Below are positions 52,417 through 61,297 of a DNA stretch of 64,000 nt, one piece after another. A program made the position numbers and the translations under genes. Each line of letters begins with the position of its first letter. Within the stretch, counting starts at the first letter, position 1. The DNA is taken from positions 3,844,001 to 3,908,000 of the forward strand of contig NZ_CP133720.1 of the NCBI RefSeq assembly GCF_031326225.1, in the 5' to 3' direction. Origin of the DNA: Undibacterium cyanobacteriorum. GTDB taxonomy: Bacteria; Pseudomonadota; Gammaproteobacteria; Burkholderiales; Burkholderiaceae_D. Under the pieces are notes generated by a model. It searched no databases. It worked only from the letters and a program-made list of their open reading frames with translations, and was not told where the DNA came from.

Positions 52417-54807
52417 TCACTGGACGCCATACGTCGTCTGCGTATAAGGCCGCGCCGTCCGCGCATTCCCCCATTGCTTGTTCGGCGTGGTTTGCATACG
52501 AAACACAAGTTCGCCGCCCTGCATGATTTGCTCATGCGTGATGAAATTCTGCTCGAGCGCTTTGCCGTTGAGGCTGACGGCGCCTACATACATCGCGGCC
52601 TTGCTTAGGTTATCGGCACGAATCGTGAAGCGTTTTCCGTTAGGCAAATTCAGCGTGGCTTTATCGACGAACGGGCGGCCAATCACGTATTCATTACTGC
52701 CTGGTGCGACTGGATAAAAGCCCAGCGAAGTGAAGACGAACCAAGCGGACATCTGACCCAAGTCATCGTTACCAGCCAAGCCATCAGCACCCGCATGGTA
52801 TTGGCTATCCATGATCTGTTGCAAACGCGCTTGCGTCTTCCACGGTGCACCGAAATAATTGTACAAATACGCGACGTGATGCGAAGGTTCATTGCCGTGC
52901 GCGTAGTGGCCAATCAAGCCCGAGATATCTTCCATGTGGGCGTAGATCTTTTCATCGACCTTGGCATCAAAGACTTGATCAATTTTGGCGATAGCAGCCG
53001 CATCGCCACCGAGCATGCTGATCAAGCCTGCATTATCGTGTGGCATATACCAGGAATACTGCCATGCACTGCCCTCTGTGTAATCACTGCCGAAGTTCGA
53101 CACTGCTGGGTCAAACGGTACACGGAATTCACCATTGCTTTTGCGAGCGCGGATAAAGCCCGTCTTGGGATCAAACACGTTGCGATAATACTGTGCGCGT
53201 GCATAGAATTTTTTAGCGATATCGGCTTTACCCATCTTCTCTGCCATGCGCGCAATGGTCCAATCATCGAACGCATACTCGACCGTTTTCGACGCCGCTT
53301 CTGGCTCAAGGTCGGTCGGTACGTATCCATATTTCATGTAATGCTGCAAGCCACCGTAGGGTCCGTATTCAGCGCTTTTCACCATTGCATCGAGCGCGGC
53401 TTCTGCATCAAAACCGCCCACGCCCTTCATGTATAAATCAGCGATCACCGGTACCGCATGATAGCCAATCATGCACCAAGTTTCTAAGCCGTGGAACTGC
53501 CACACTGGCAGGATGCCATCAGGGCTATATTGTTGAGAAGCGACTAAAGAATTCACAAAGTCGGCATTGCGTTGCCGTGGTTGGACTAAGCTTAACAGAG
53601 GATGCAAGGCGCGATAGGTATCCCATAAGGAGAAGGTCGAGTGAAAACGGAAACCTTGTGCCTGATGAATTTGGTTGTCCGGCCCACGATAACGTCCATC
53701 GCTATCCATGAATAGGCTTGGCCCCATCATACTGTGGTACAAGGCCGTGTAGGCCATGCTGCGCATTTCTGATTTCGCTTCGATGTTGATGGCCGACAAA
53801 GCTTCATCCCAAGCCGCACTCGCTTTGGCGCGCTCGGCATTGAAATCCCAGCCCGACATCTCTTGCAAGTTGGCAATCGCACCTTCTTCACTGACAGCGG
53901 AAATCGCCACTTTGACCATCACCGTTTGATCTTTAGCTTGGCCAAAATCAAAACTGGCAACCAGCGCCTTGCCTTCAATTTTGACTTTATCTTTGCCATT
54001 GCTACCGGGTCCGGCGAAGCCACGGTATTCGACGGCCTCTTCTCGATTTTGAATATCACGTTGAATAAACGGCTGCGAGAACTGCATGGCAAAATACAAT
54101 TGACGCCCCGCCGCCCAGCCGCGCGTCTCACGCATCCCGGTCACCAAAGTTCCATTACGCACCCGCATGCTGGACCACAAATTCTTGCTCTTATAATCGT
54201 AAATACTATTTCGCAAATCGACTAAGATCTTGGCCTCTTCGCCTGCCGCATAACGATAACGATGGAGACCAACACGTTCACTGGCGGTGAGTTCGACTTG
54301 AATATCATGATCCAGCAATTTCACTGCGTAATAGCCGGGCTCTGCTTGCTCATATTTGTGACTAAAGCGTGAACGGTAGCCGCTAAAGGCACGCTCTGGA
54401 TAGCCAGGTTCCCATTTGGTTTCACCGCTATACGGCATCAACAACACATCACCTAAATCTGAATGTCCCGTACCGGAAAAATGGGTGTGTGAAAAGCCGA
54501 GGATGGAATCATCTTCATACCGATAGCCCGCCGCCCAAGGATAGCTTTGCTTGAAATGGCGTACCTGCGTATCGGGACTCAATTGCACCATGCCGAAAGG
54601 ACGTGTGGCACCAGGAAAGGTATGTCCATCACCACCAGTGCCGATAAACACATTGACGGCCGCGCTCGGTTTGGAACTGGATTTACTGCTCAGCTTTGCG
54701 CCTTCAGCAGCTTCAACAGCCATGCTCACCTGTGGCAAGGCGAGGCAAAGCAAGACACTAGAAATGCTGGAGACAAGCGCCGCACTGGCACGAGGAAATA
54801 TTGGCAT
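52417..54807 (-). CDS. Exported GH92 alpha-mannosidase
   Basis: A 796-residue glycoside hydrolase of family 92 (calcium-dependent exo-alpha-mannosidase). A signal peptide (ALVSSISSVLLCLALPQVSM) is followed by the N-terminal beta-sandwich, opening with VFIGTGGDGHTFPGATRPFG. The (alpha/alpha)6 barrel holds TFSLWDTYRALHPL and GNEPSHHVAYLYNYFG. GLAGNDDLGQMSAWFVFTSLG is a further family signature. It would trim mannose from glycans in the periplasm or outside. It lies 47 bases downstream of a LacI-type regulator in the same direction. No sugar transporter is nearby. Confidence 0.94.
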   Translation of the reverse strand: MPIFPRASAALVSSISSVLLCLALPQVSMAVEAAEGAKLSSKSSSKPSAAVNVFIGTGGDGHTFPGATRPFGMVQLSPDTQVRHFKQSYPWAAGYRYEDDSILGFSHTHFSGTGHSDLGDVLLMPYSGETKWEPGYPERAFSGYRSRFSHKYEQAEPGYYAVKLLDHDIQVELTASERVGLHRYRYAAGEEAKILVDLRNSIYDYKSKNLWSSMRVRNGTLVTGMRETRGWAAGRQLYFAMQFSQPFIQRDIQNREEAVEYRGFAGPGSNGKDKVKIEGKALVASFDFGQAKDQTVMVKVAISAVSEEGAIANLQEMSGWDFNAERAKASAAWDEALSAINIEAKSEMRSMAYTALYHSMMGPSLFMDSDGRYRGPDNQIHQAQGFRFHSTFSLWDTYRALHPLLSLVQPRQRNADFVNSLVASQQYSPDGILPVWQFHGLETWCMIGYHAVPVIADLYMKGVGGFDAEAALDAMVKSAEYGPYGGLQHYMKYGYVPTDLEPEAASKTVEYAFDDWTIARMAEKMGKADIAKKFYARAQYYRNVFDPKTGFIRARKSNGEFRVPFDPAVSNFGSDYTEGSAWQYSWYMPHDNAGLISMLGGDAAAIAKIDQVFDAKVDEKIYAHMEDISGLIGHYAHGNEPSHHVAYLYNYFGAPWKTQARLQQIMDSQYHAGADGLAGNDDLGQMSAWFVFTSLGFYPVAPGSNEYVIGRPFVDKATLNLPNGKRFTIRADNLSKAAMYVGAVSLNGKALEQNFITHEQIMQGGELVFRMQTTPNKQWGNARTARPYTQTTYGVQ

Positions 54808-54854
54808 ACTATTCCTTCCAAGGAGCTCGCAGACGCGCCACGAGAGAATAAGAA

Positions 54855-55841
54855 TTAGAGATCGTCCGTGCTACTCTCGCGGACCATTAATTGCACTGCT
54901 AAGGTTTTATCGACAGCTTCATCTTGCGCTTTACGTAACAGCATCGCCACACCTTCGGCGCCAAGCGCTTCCTTATCGACATGAATGCTGGTCAATGGAG
55001 GATTCGATTTGGCCGCGGCGCTGATATTGTCAAAGCCGACAATCGCGATATCGTGCGGAATCTTTAAACCGGCTTCCAAGCAGGCATGCATCGCCGTCAA
55101 GGCGGTCGTATCGTTGTAGCAAAACACAGCATCCGGTGGTTGCGTCATGGCCAGCAATTTCAGCATGGCTTTCTTGACGCTAGCCTCTTCATTCGCGTGA
55201 TGCGGGATCGCAATTTCTAGCTCGGGATTGGCCAGCATTTTGGCGTCATACAAAGCTTTACGAAAGCCATGCACACGCTCTTGAATGCTGTAGTGCGCGC
55301 TAGGGCCACTCAACATCGCGATGCGCTTACGCCCTGATTGAATCAAGTGACGCGTCGCCAAGTAACCGCCCAAACGATTGTCGGGATTGATTGAGGTGAA
55401 GTCATCGAGATACATATCGATCAGCACCAGCGGCTTACCCGCGGCACGAATCGCATGCAGGATTTCTGGCTCGAAAAAACCCGCACAAAGAATGGCATCC
55501 GGTTGATGTATGCGAATCTGTTCCATCACAGGTTCGGCAGGGCCGATCGCCACAAACGATAAAGCGATCCCTTCACGCCGACAAGCAGCCTCTGCACCAT
55601 GGAGTACCGGCGAGAAAAAGGGGCTACTCGACAAAGTATTGTGCTGGCGATGCAAGAGGAAGGCGATGCGACGCACGCGACCACTCTTTAATTTCGAAAA
55701 GTCATAGCCGAGCTGACGCGCCACTTCAAACACGCGCACCCGGGTCGATTCAGTCAGTCCGCTTTGATTCTTGAGCGCGCGCGAAATCGTGCCGAGCGAT
55801 AAGCCCGTGGCTTTTGCAATATCGCGGATCGTGACGCTCAT
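54855..55841 (-). CDS. LacI-family transcriptional regulator
   Basis: A 328-residue sugar-responsive repressor. The helix-turn-helix (TIRDIAKATGLSLGTISRAL) and hinge helix lie at residues 1-60, and the rest is a periplasmic-binding-protein-like ligand domain (VGFDNISAAAKSNPPLTSIH). The ATG at 55841 has an AGGAGAG ribosome-binding site and gives the family start; the frame up to 55874 is not needed. It is upstream of the GH92 gene and probably controls it and itself. Palindromic sites at 55877-55888 and 56002-56012 lie upstream. Confidence 0.94.
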   Translation of the reverse strand: MSVTIRDIAKATGLSLGTISRALKNQSGLTESTRVRVFEVARQLGYDFSKLKSGRVRRIAFLLHRQHNTLSSSPFFSPVLHGAEAACRREGIALSFVAIGPAEPVMEQIRIHQPDAILCAGFFEPEILHAIRAAGKPLVLIDMYLDDFTSINPDNRLGGYLATRHLIQSGRKRIAMLSGPSAHYSIQERVHGFRKALYDAKMLANPELEIAIPHHANEEASVKKAMLKLLAMTQPPDAVFCYNDTTALTAMHACLEAGLKIPHDIAIVGFDNISAAAKSNPPLTSIHVDKEALGAEGVAMLLRKAQDEAVDKTLAVQLMVRESSTDDL

Positions 55842-55876
55842 GTCCCACTCTCTCCTGTTTGCGGAGCCGCTCACCT

Positions 55877-55888
55877 GTTTTAATAAAC
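55877..55888. promoter_or_regulatory. Candidate LacI-type operator 1
   Basis: GTTTTAATAAAC is nearly palindromic and is followed by AAGAAT, shared with a second site 125 bases away. It lies about 36 bases upstream of the LacI gene start. Confidence 0.45.
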
Positions 55889-56001
55889 AAGAATTGCATC
55901 CAAACGGGTGCGCGACCGACTACCCTACTCTAGCGGATATAGTAGTCTCAGCTGAAAATCAAGGTCAACTAAACACGCTCTAGCGGGGTTCAGTTTAGCA
56001 G

Positions 56002-56012
56002 GTTTAGTAAAC
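56002..56012. promoter_or_regulatory. Candidate LacI-type operator 2
   Basis: GTTTAGTAAAC is a perfect odd palindrome followed by AAGAAT. The shared pattern with the site at 55877-55888 suggests a looped operator pair, but no binding evidence exists. Confidence 0.45.
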
Positions 56013-56089
56013 AAGAATAGAGTACATAAAAAAGCGAAAGCGATTCAGTGCCTTACCCTACGCCGCCACGCTCGAGCAAGCAAGTCAGC

Positions 56090-56836
56090 TTACATTTGCC
56101 GGAATTGTGATTGAAAGGCCTGCGAGACAGGCAGCCATTCCTCCGAATCACGCATGCGCAAGGATAAACCAGCATCGATACGCTTGACGGCGTCGATGGC
56201 ACTGACACGCACAATCGCACTACGGGAAATTTGCCAAAACTGCTCAGGATCTAACTGCAAGAGCAGATCTCTGATGGTGGTGCGGATATGCGCTTCGAGT
56301 TTAGCAGTTTCGACCTTGGTGTATTTTGCATCGGCGCGAAAGGCGAGTACCTCATTGATATCGATGAAACGCAACTGCCCACCATGCGATGCTTGTATCC
56401 AACGCAAAGGCCCGACTTTTTTCTCGCTACGCATGCCCGAAAGATCGGCCGCCGCTTGCGGCAATTTGTCTTTCATCCTTTGTACGGTTAAGGCCAAGCG
56501 CGCCATATCGAGAGGTTTGAGCAGATAATCAACCGCTCCTTGATCAAAGGCGTCGACCGCGTATTCATTGTAGGCTGTCAAAAAAATGATATGGGCTCGA
56601 TGAGTCGCTAAACGCGCGACTTCGACACCAGACAGACCAGGCATGCGCACATCCAATATCGCGAAGTCAGGTTTGCATTCTTGCAGCAAGGACGCCGCCA
56701 TAATGCCATCGCCCGCTTCGCCAACAATCTGCAATTCAGGCCACAGCGCCGCCAAAGCAGATTTGAGTTCGGCGCGTAAAATACTCTCGTCTTCGGCAAT
56801 GATGGCTGTCGCTTGTGATTTCATGATGCTCGTCAT
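56090..56836 (-). CDS. LytTR-type response regulator
   Basis: A 248-residue response regulator. The receiver domain has acidic residues in IIAEDES, the phosphorylated Asp in FAILDVRMPGLSG, Thr in IIFLTAYNEYA and Lys in YLLKPLDMA. The C-terminal LytTR DNA-binding domain (about 145-245) includes DINEVLAFRADAKYTKVET and WQISRSAIVRVSAI. It follows the histidine kinase gene by ten bases, so it is the output of that kinase. A second start four codons in (56824) is possible. It is the last gene of a four-gene operon; targets probably include the operon itself or envelope genes (inference). Confidence 0.93.
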   Translation of the reverse strand: MTSIMKSQATAIIAEDESILRAELKSALAALWPELQIVGEAGDGIMAASLLQECKPDFAILDVRMPGLSGVEVARLATHRAHIIFLTAYNEYAVDAFDQGAVDYLLKPLDMARLALTVQRMKDKLPQAAADLSGMRSEKKVGPLRWIQASHGGQLRFIDINEVLAFRADAKYTKVETAKLEAHIRTTIRDLLLQLDPEQFWQISRSAIVRVSAIDAVKRIDAGLSLRMRDSEEWLPVSQAFQSQFRQM

Positions 56837-56846
56837 TTAATCTTAT

Positions 56847-57944
56847 TTAATGATTCTCTGCTTCTGCGATTTTTAACTGATTACCGAGGGACGTATTGAT
56901 TTGCGCAGCTTCGATCGGAATCATAATGCTCACACTTAATCCTTGCTCTGCTTCGCTGGCAAAACTCAGTTGAGCTGCATCGCCATACATCGCCGCCAAA
57001 CGTTCCTGCAGATTCAAGAGCCCCACGCCATCGCCGAGCTCCGCCTTCAGCCCCTGCCCATTATCTTGCACTAGAATCTGCAGTTGCGTATCGACGATCT
57101 TCGCCTGCAAACGGATGCGCCCACCCTGCACTTGCGGTTCAATCGCATGCTCAATCGCATTTTCCACCAAGGTCATCACGCTCAAGGGTGGTATCAAACA
57201 AGCGCGTGCTGCCGCATCCGCTTCAATCTCAAATTGTAGCCGTTCGCCAAGTCGTATCGCCATAATTTTCAAATAGGCTTCGGCTCTTTCCAACTCCTGC
57301 CCCAAACTCGTCGTCGGCACTCGTAGATCAGGCATAGCAGCGCGCAAATACGCAATCAAATGATTCAACATCTGTTCGGAAGCATCCGCATCTTGTCGAA
57401 TCAAGGCACGCACATTTGCCAAGGTGTTATACAAGAAATGCGGTTCAATCTGACCTTGTAAGGCGGCGAGTTTGGCTTCTAATAGTTGCCGTTGTAAACG
57501 GTGCTTGCGCTCTTCTTCTTGCAACGCCATTTGCGTACGCCTTTGCACCTCGGCTGAAATCGCTTCAGGCAACACAAACACCAAAACAAATACCACCAGG
57601 ATCGCTGGCAACACCCACGTCGCATGGGGTGCCAAGTCGCTCGGCCACATTTTTTCTTGCAACTTGAGCGCCAACAGAATCGCCGTCGCAAATCCAATGG
57701 CTAAGACGGTCCACCGCGTCCACGCCTGTTGCAATGAGTGCCATCGCATCAAACCATTCAAAGTCCACTTGCTCAGCGCAAAATTGCATAAGATAGCGGC
57801 CAAATCCGCCAGCATGGCATGCGGCTTCCACCACACACTAACGAGTCCAAGCAGTGCCACGCAGATAAGCGGAAGCAAGGCCCAATCTTCACGAAACTCG
57901 CGCACTACAGAATTTTGCGGATATGGTGAGAGTCGATGAAACAT
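56847..57944 (-). CDS. LytS-like sensor histidine kinase
   Basis: A 365-residue membrane histidine kinase. It has about four hydrophobic helices (residues ~20-140), then the His-kinase region with the phosphorylated His in QIEPHFLYNTLANVRALI, and a HATPase domain with N box LVENAIEHAIEP and G box DNGQGLKAELGDGVGLLNLQ (in parts). No separate periplasmic sensor domain is seen, so sensing may be within the membrane or through another protein. It starts 12 bases after the upstream exported-protein gene, which makes the two exported proteins good candidates for its input. Confidence 0.92.
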   Translation of the reverse strand: MFHRLSPYPQNSVVREFREDWALLPLICVALLGLVSVWWKPHAMLADLAAILCNFALSKWTLNGLMRWHSLQQAWTRWTVLAIGFATAILLALKLQEKMWPSDLAPHATWVLPAILVVFVLVFVLPEAISAEVQRRTQMALQEEERKHRLQRQLLEAKLAALQGQIEPHFLYNTLANVRALIRQDADASEQMLNHLIAYLRAAMPDLRVPTTSLGQELERAEAYLKIMAIRLGERLQFEIEADAAARACLIPPLSVMTLVENAIEHAIEPQVQGGRIRLQAKIVDTQLQILVQDNGQGLKAELGDGVGLLNLQERLAAMYGDAAQLSFASEAEQGLSVSIMIPIEAAQINTSLGNQLKIAEAENH

Positions 57945-57956
57945 TCGTTTGTCCCC

Positions 57957-58628
57957 CTATGGTTCTAGCGTGATGCTCTCTATTTTCACGTTCTCTATGT
58001 GGCGCATAGTAGGCGCGGCATACGCTAAAGAAGCTTTCTCTTGCTCACCATAGTTAACAGGAATCGGCCGTATCGTGAGATTTCGTATTTTAAATTGACC
58101 TTGCCCCCGCATCCCAATACCGATTTCCATCCGTTGAGCTTGCGCCGGAATTCGAAGTAGTTGGATCGCATTTAACCAATGTTCCTTGGCATTACGATCA
58201 TCATAAGAGAGCGGCAAGTTCACCTGAGTGAGGCTAATTTGACCGCGCTCATCAAAGAATCTCACCCATACATCCTTATTGGCAATCTCGCCTTCTTGCT
58301 TAAAAAAGAAGGCTAAATTAAAAGAACGATTTTGCCACTGCCTGACATCAATCACTCGCGTCAAAACACCTGCGTCATTCACACTGGCCGATGGACGCGC
58401 ACTAATCGTAAAGATCTGATCTTTGTCTTTTCCAGTATTAACCTGCCCAAACGCAGCTGTAATCGAAGATAACTTCTCTTCTTGCTCGAATTTCGTCGCA
58501 AATTGCTTACCAAGCCCTGCTCCTGGAATCCAAGCCTGTGGCATGGGCGTAGTGACACTCTCTGCGAATGAAGCGTTCACTGCGATTGCAATGACACTCG
58601 CGACCAATAGGGTTTTCCAATGATTCAT
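57957..58628 (-). CDS. Exported protein of unknown function (paralogue 2)
   Basis: A 223-residue protein with a signal peptide (LLVASVIAIAVNASFAES). The mature part looks like one beta-sandwich: VIDVRQWQNRSFNLAFFFKQ, KDVWVRFFDERGQISL, LLRIPAQAQRMEIGIGMRG and GQFKIRNLTIRP. This alternating pattern resembles carbohydrate-binding or jelly-roll domains, but no named family is recognised. It shares clear sequence with the gene just upstream (58653-59270), including the core KDVW-RFFDERG. It lies 12 bases before the histidine kinase gene in one operon. Confidence 0.8.
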   Translation of the reverse strand: MNHWKTLLVASVIAIAVNASFAESVTTPMPQAWIPGAGLGKQFATKFEQEEKLSSITAAFGQVNTGKDKDQIFTISARPSASVNDAGVLTRVIDVRQWQNRSFNLAFFFKQEGEIANKDVWVRFFDERGQISLTQVNLPLSYDDRNAKEHWLNAIQLLRIPAQAQRMEIGIGMRGQGQFKIRNLTIRPIPVNYGEQEKASLAYAAPTMRHIENVKIESITLEP

Positions 58629-58652
58629 GACGCACTCCTCAATTCAGTGTGA

Positions 58653-59270
58653 CTATCGATCAACGCGCAACGCGAGGATGTCTTCATTCTTGGTAATCGA
58701 CGTAGTCGAAGTGTTCGTAATGTGCTTGATTAGTGACTCTCGTTGCTGAATGGGAGTCAGCTTCAAGTCACCAAATTCCAGACGTCCAAAACCACTCAAA
58801 CCGAAACCCATCTCCATCTTCTGGGCATGTCGTGGCACCAAGAAATTCATTTGGGTCGAGGCAAAAGCATCATTTGCTCTCTCAAGCAACGGGACGCGCA
58901 ACTTCGCAATCTCGCCTCGTTCATCAAAGAATCGCAACCATACGTCTTTGTCTTCTAAACGTCCATCTTGCGAATATTTGAGCGAAAGAGAAAATTCATG
59001 ATCTTGAAACTGACTGACATCGACCATTTTTGTGATGGCCGCAAAAGCCCCGGGTTTCTGATGTGCTTCATCCTGAATACCAACCAACATAAAACATGAG
59101 GTGCCGCACTCCGTACTATCCGGCGCGGAAAACCCCGTCCAATAAAGGCTTCCTAAACTTCCATGAGGCATCCAGCCGCTCGGCAGTTTTACGCTCTTTT
59201 CGCCGGCCATCGAGGTATTAGCAATGACTGCCACCACGATCGCACTCATGATAATTTTCCACTGTTTCAT
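58653..59270 (-). CDS. Exported protein of unknown function (paralogue 1)
   Basis: A 205-residue protein with a signal peptide (IIMSAIVVAVIANTSMAG). The mature part parallels the downstream gene: MVDVSQFQDHEFSLSLKYSQ, KDVWLRFFDERGEIAK, LVPRHAQKMEMGFGLSG and GRLEFGDLKLTP. It has two cysteines (ECGTSC) absent from its paralogue. I chose the ATG at 59270, with AGGTG just upstream; 59273 and 59318 are alternatives. It is the first gene of the four-gene operon. Function is unknown; ligand capture for the kinase is a possibility. Confidence 0.78.
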   Translation of the reverse strand: MKQWKIIMSAIVVAVIANTSMAGEKSVKLPSGWMPHGSLGSLYWTGFSAPDSTECGTSCFMLVGIQDEAHQKPGAFAAITKMVDVSQFQDHEFSLSLKYSQDGRLEDKDVWLRFFDERGEIAKLRVPLLERANDAFASTQMNFLVPRHAQKMEMGFGLSGFGRLEFGDLKLTPIQQRESLIKHITNTSTTSITKNEDILALRVDR

Positions 59271-59449
59271 CATCTCACCTTTCCATGTTTGTTGAGGGAT
59301 GTTGGGCAGTGTATTCATGGAGTGCAGTCGCTTCGAGCGCTTTGCGATGAGTGAATATGTTTTGGCGATGAGTATGACACTTGTCGCGATTAGTGCATCA
59401 CGACAAGTGTCAAATATACCATAGGGGAAATGTGGATTTGAGAGAGTCC

Positions 59450-60316
59450 TTAATCCCGAATACTTTCCAAAGCACTCGGCAGGAATTTAGCGATGGTCGC
59501 TAACAGTTCGTCTTCGACCACTGGCTTGCTTAGGTAGGCATTGCACCCAGACCAGCTGCCACGGAATTTATCGATCATTGAGGATTTGCTGGTCAACATG
59601 ACGACCGCGGTCGACTTCGTTTTGGCATTTCCTTTGATGCGCTTACACACTTCATAACCATCGATGCCGGGCATCATGATGTCCAAGAAGATGCAGGTGT
59701 AATTTTTTTGATTGGCTTTCTCAATCGCTTCTTCGCCGGTTTCTGCAAAATCGACGTCAAATTGAAATGGCGAGAGTTTGATGCGCATGAAAGCACGAAC
59801 CGTAGCGCTATCGTCGACCACCAAGACCGATTCTCGCAGAGCGACGGGCTCAGAGACTGGTACTGGCTTACGCTTTTGATCGCTGGAACGACGCATACTC
59901 GTGCCATCCCATTGCGTTGCAGCCTGTTGAGCGCGACGATCACGCTCCTTCAAAGCTTGCTCCATGACTTCATCAAGCTTCTCAAACAAACGCATCCAGT
60001 GGATAGGCTTGGGCACAAAAGGCCACGGCGTTTCAACTGCCGATCGTCCAACTACCACCGCTGGTGAATGGGCATTTGGTACGCCAATATCGCGTCGTGC
60101 CAAATCTTGCAAGGCGTCTGGGTTGTCCGCGTTAATTAAATAAATATCTGCGCGCGTATCGCCTGCTTCAGGCTCCACGTAAGACATCGCTCTACGGCTG
60201 GTGAGGCGGAAGGTTGAAGTCAGCATGCTCTTCTCTGCCTCCGAGAAGCCGCGCATTTCTAAAATGAAGCGGTGGTTGCCCTTGGCTGCAGCCACCATAG
60301 ATGTTGTTTGAGTCAT
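59450..60316 (-). CDS. Response regulator with unusual N-terminal domain and C-terminal receiver
   Basis: A 288-residue cytoplasmic protein. Residues ~155-288 are a CheY-like receiver: VLVVDDSATVRAFMRIKL with the acidic pair, the phosphorylated Asp in CIFLDIMMPGIDGYEVCKRI, Thr/Ser in VVMLTSKSSM, and Lys in AYLSKPV. The N-terminal 120 residues are not a known output domain; they end in FVPKPIHWMRLFEKLDEVME, which resembles the end of a degenerate receiver. No DNA-binding or enzyme domain is seen. The start may be 60316 (ATG) or a GTG at 60352. It is a single gene next to the thiamine operon, with no kinase beside it. Confidence 0.85.
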   Translation of the reverse strand: MTQTTSMVAAAKGNHRFILEMRGFSEAEKSMLTSTFRLTSRRAMSYVEPEAGDTRADIYLINADNPDALQDLARRDIGVPNAHSPAVVVGRSAVETPWPFVPKPIHWMRLFEKLDEVMEQALKERDRRAQQAATQWDGTSMRRSSDQKRKPVPVSEPVALRESVLVVDDSATVRAFMRIKLSPFQFDVDFAETGEEAIEKANQKNYTCIFLDIMMPGIDGYEVCKRIKGNAKTKSTAVVMLTSKSSMIDKFRGSWSGCNAYLSKPVVEDELLATIAKFLPSALESIRD

Positions 60317-60523
60317 TCTGATCGTATAGGTCTTATTATTGTGAGGATTCACGCGCGCACCTTACTCAGTCTTGCCAACAGCCAAACTACCGACGGTAAT
60401 TTGTAGCAGCATTTCTGTGCAAAATTCGCATGCGTTAGTCCTAATTCGCCCTAATTTCTCATCGGAAATCTTGAGGCGACATCATGCAATCTGTGCCAAG
60501 ATCATACCTTAAAGGACCTTTAC

Positions 60524-60619
60524 ATGAAAAAATTTGACCGCATTTACACGGCTTTTTTTACAATTTTCGATGTATTCATGCGAATCCAGCAGAATTTCGC
60601 CACAGCCAAGTGGTCTTAG
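60524..60619 (+). CDS. Possible small protein (31 residues)
   Basis: A short frame begins MKKFDRIYTAFFTIFDVFMR with an AAGGA ribosome-binding site seven bases before the ATG. It lies in the 313-base gap between the receiver-protein gene and thiE, on the opposite strand to both. The peptide is aromatic and amphipathic, with two lysines at the start. The good start site is the only support; it may be chance. Confidence 0.25.
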   Translation: MKKFDRIYTAFFTIFDVFMRIQQNFATAKWS

Positions 60620-60629
60620 CGCTTGTTTT

Positions 60630-61256
60630 TTATTTAAACAAGGAAACAAATTGCTTTGCCGCATCACAGGGATCGGCACTGTTGTACACGCTGCTGATCG
60701 CTGCGACGAGATCTGCCCCGCGTTCACGTAAAGGACGGGCTAACTCCACCGTCATACCACCGATCACGACAATCGGAAGTGGTATTACATCTCTCGCCAC
60801 TAGAACAATGTCGAGTGGGGTTGTCACTGGGTATTTTTTGACGACGGAGGGATAAAACCCACCAAACGCCACATAACTGGCTTTTTGCGCATACGCTTGT
60901 TGCGCTAATCCGAGATCTCCATAACAGGAAGCGCCGACCAACTTATGCTCACCAAGTGCTGCGCGTGCTTCCGCAACACTCACATCGGTTCCCCCCACAT
61001 GCACACCATCCGCATCAAGCTGCAAGGCTAAATCAACGGAATCATTGATCACAAAAGTGGACTGATAACGTCGACACAGTTGTTGTAATGCCTGTGCCTG
61101 CTCCAGTCGCAAACTCGGGCTAGCCGTTTTGTGCCGATACTGCAGCAATGCCACACCGGCTTGTAAGGCTGATTCCGTAACCGCTAGCAATTGCTCCGTA
61201 TCATCCCAATTGGGCGTTATCAAGTACAAACCACTTTGCCAAGCTCTGTTTTGCAT
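60630..61256 (-). CDS. thiE: Thiamine phosphate synthase
   Basis: A 208-residue TIM-barrel enzyme that joins HMP-diphosphate and thiazole phosphate into thiamine phosphate. Conserved parts are LLQYRHKTAS, the FVINDSVDLALQLDADGVHV segment, SCYGDLGLAQQA and FGGFYPSVVKK. IPLPIVVIGGMTVE is the phosphate-binding end. It is the last gene of the thi operon, 41 bases after thiD. Confidence 0.96.
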   Translation of the reverse strand: MQNRAWQSGLYLITPNWDDTEQLLAVTESALQAGVALLQYRHKTASPSLRLEQAQALQQLCRRYQSTFVINDSVDLALQLDADGVHVGGTDVSVAEARAALGEHKLVGASCYGDLGLAQQAYAQKASYVAFGGFYPSVVKKYPVTTPLDIVLVARDVIPLPIVVIGGMTVELARPLRERGADLVAAISSVYNSADPCDAAKQFVSLFK

Positions 61257-61297
61257 ACATACACTTTCTATTCAAAATTCCCCGCTAGGATCGAGGC

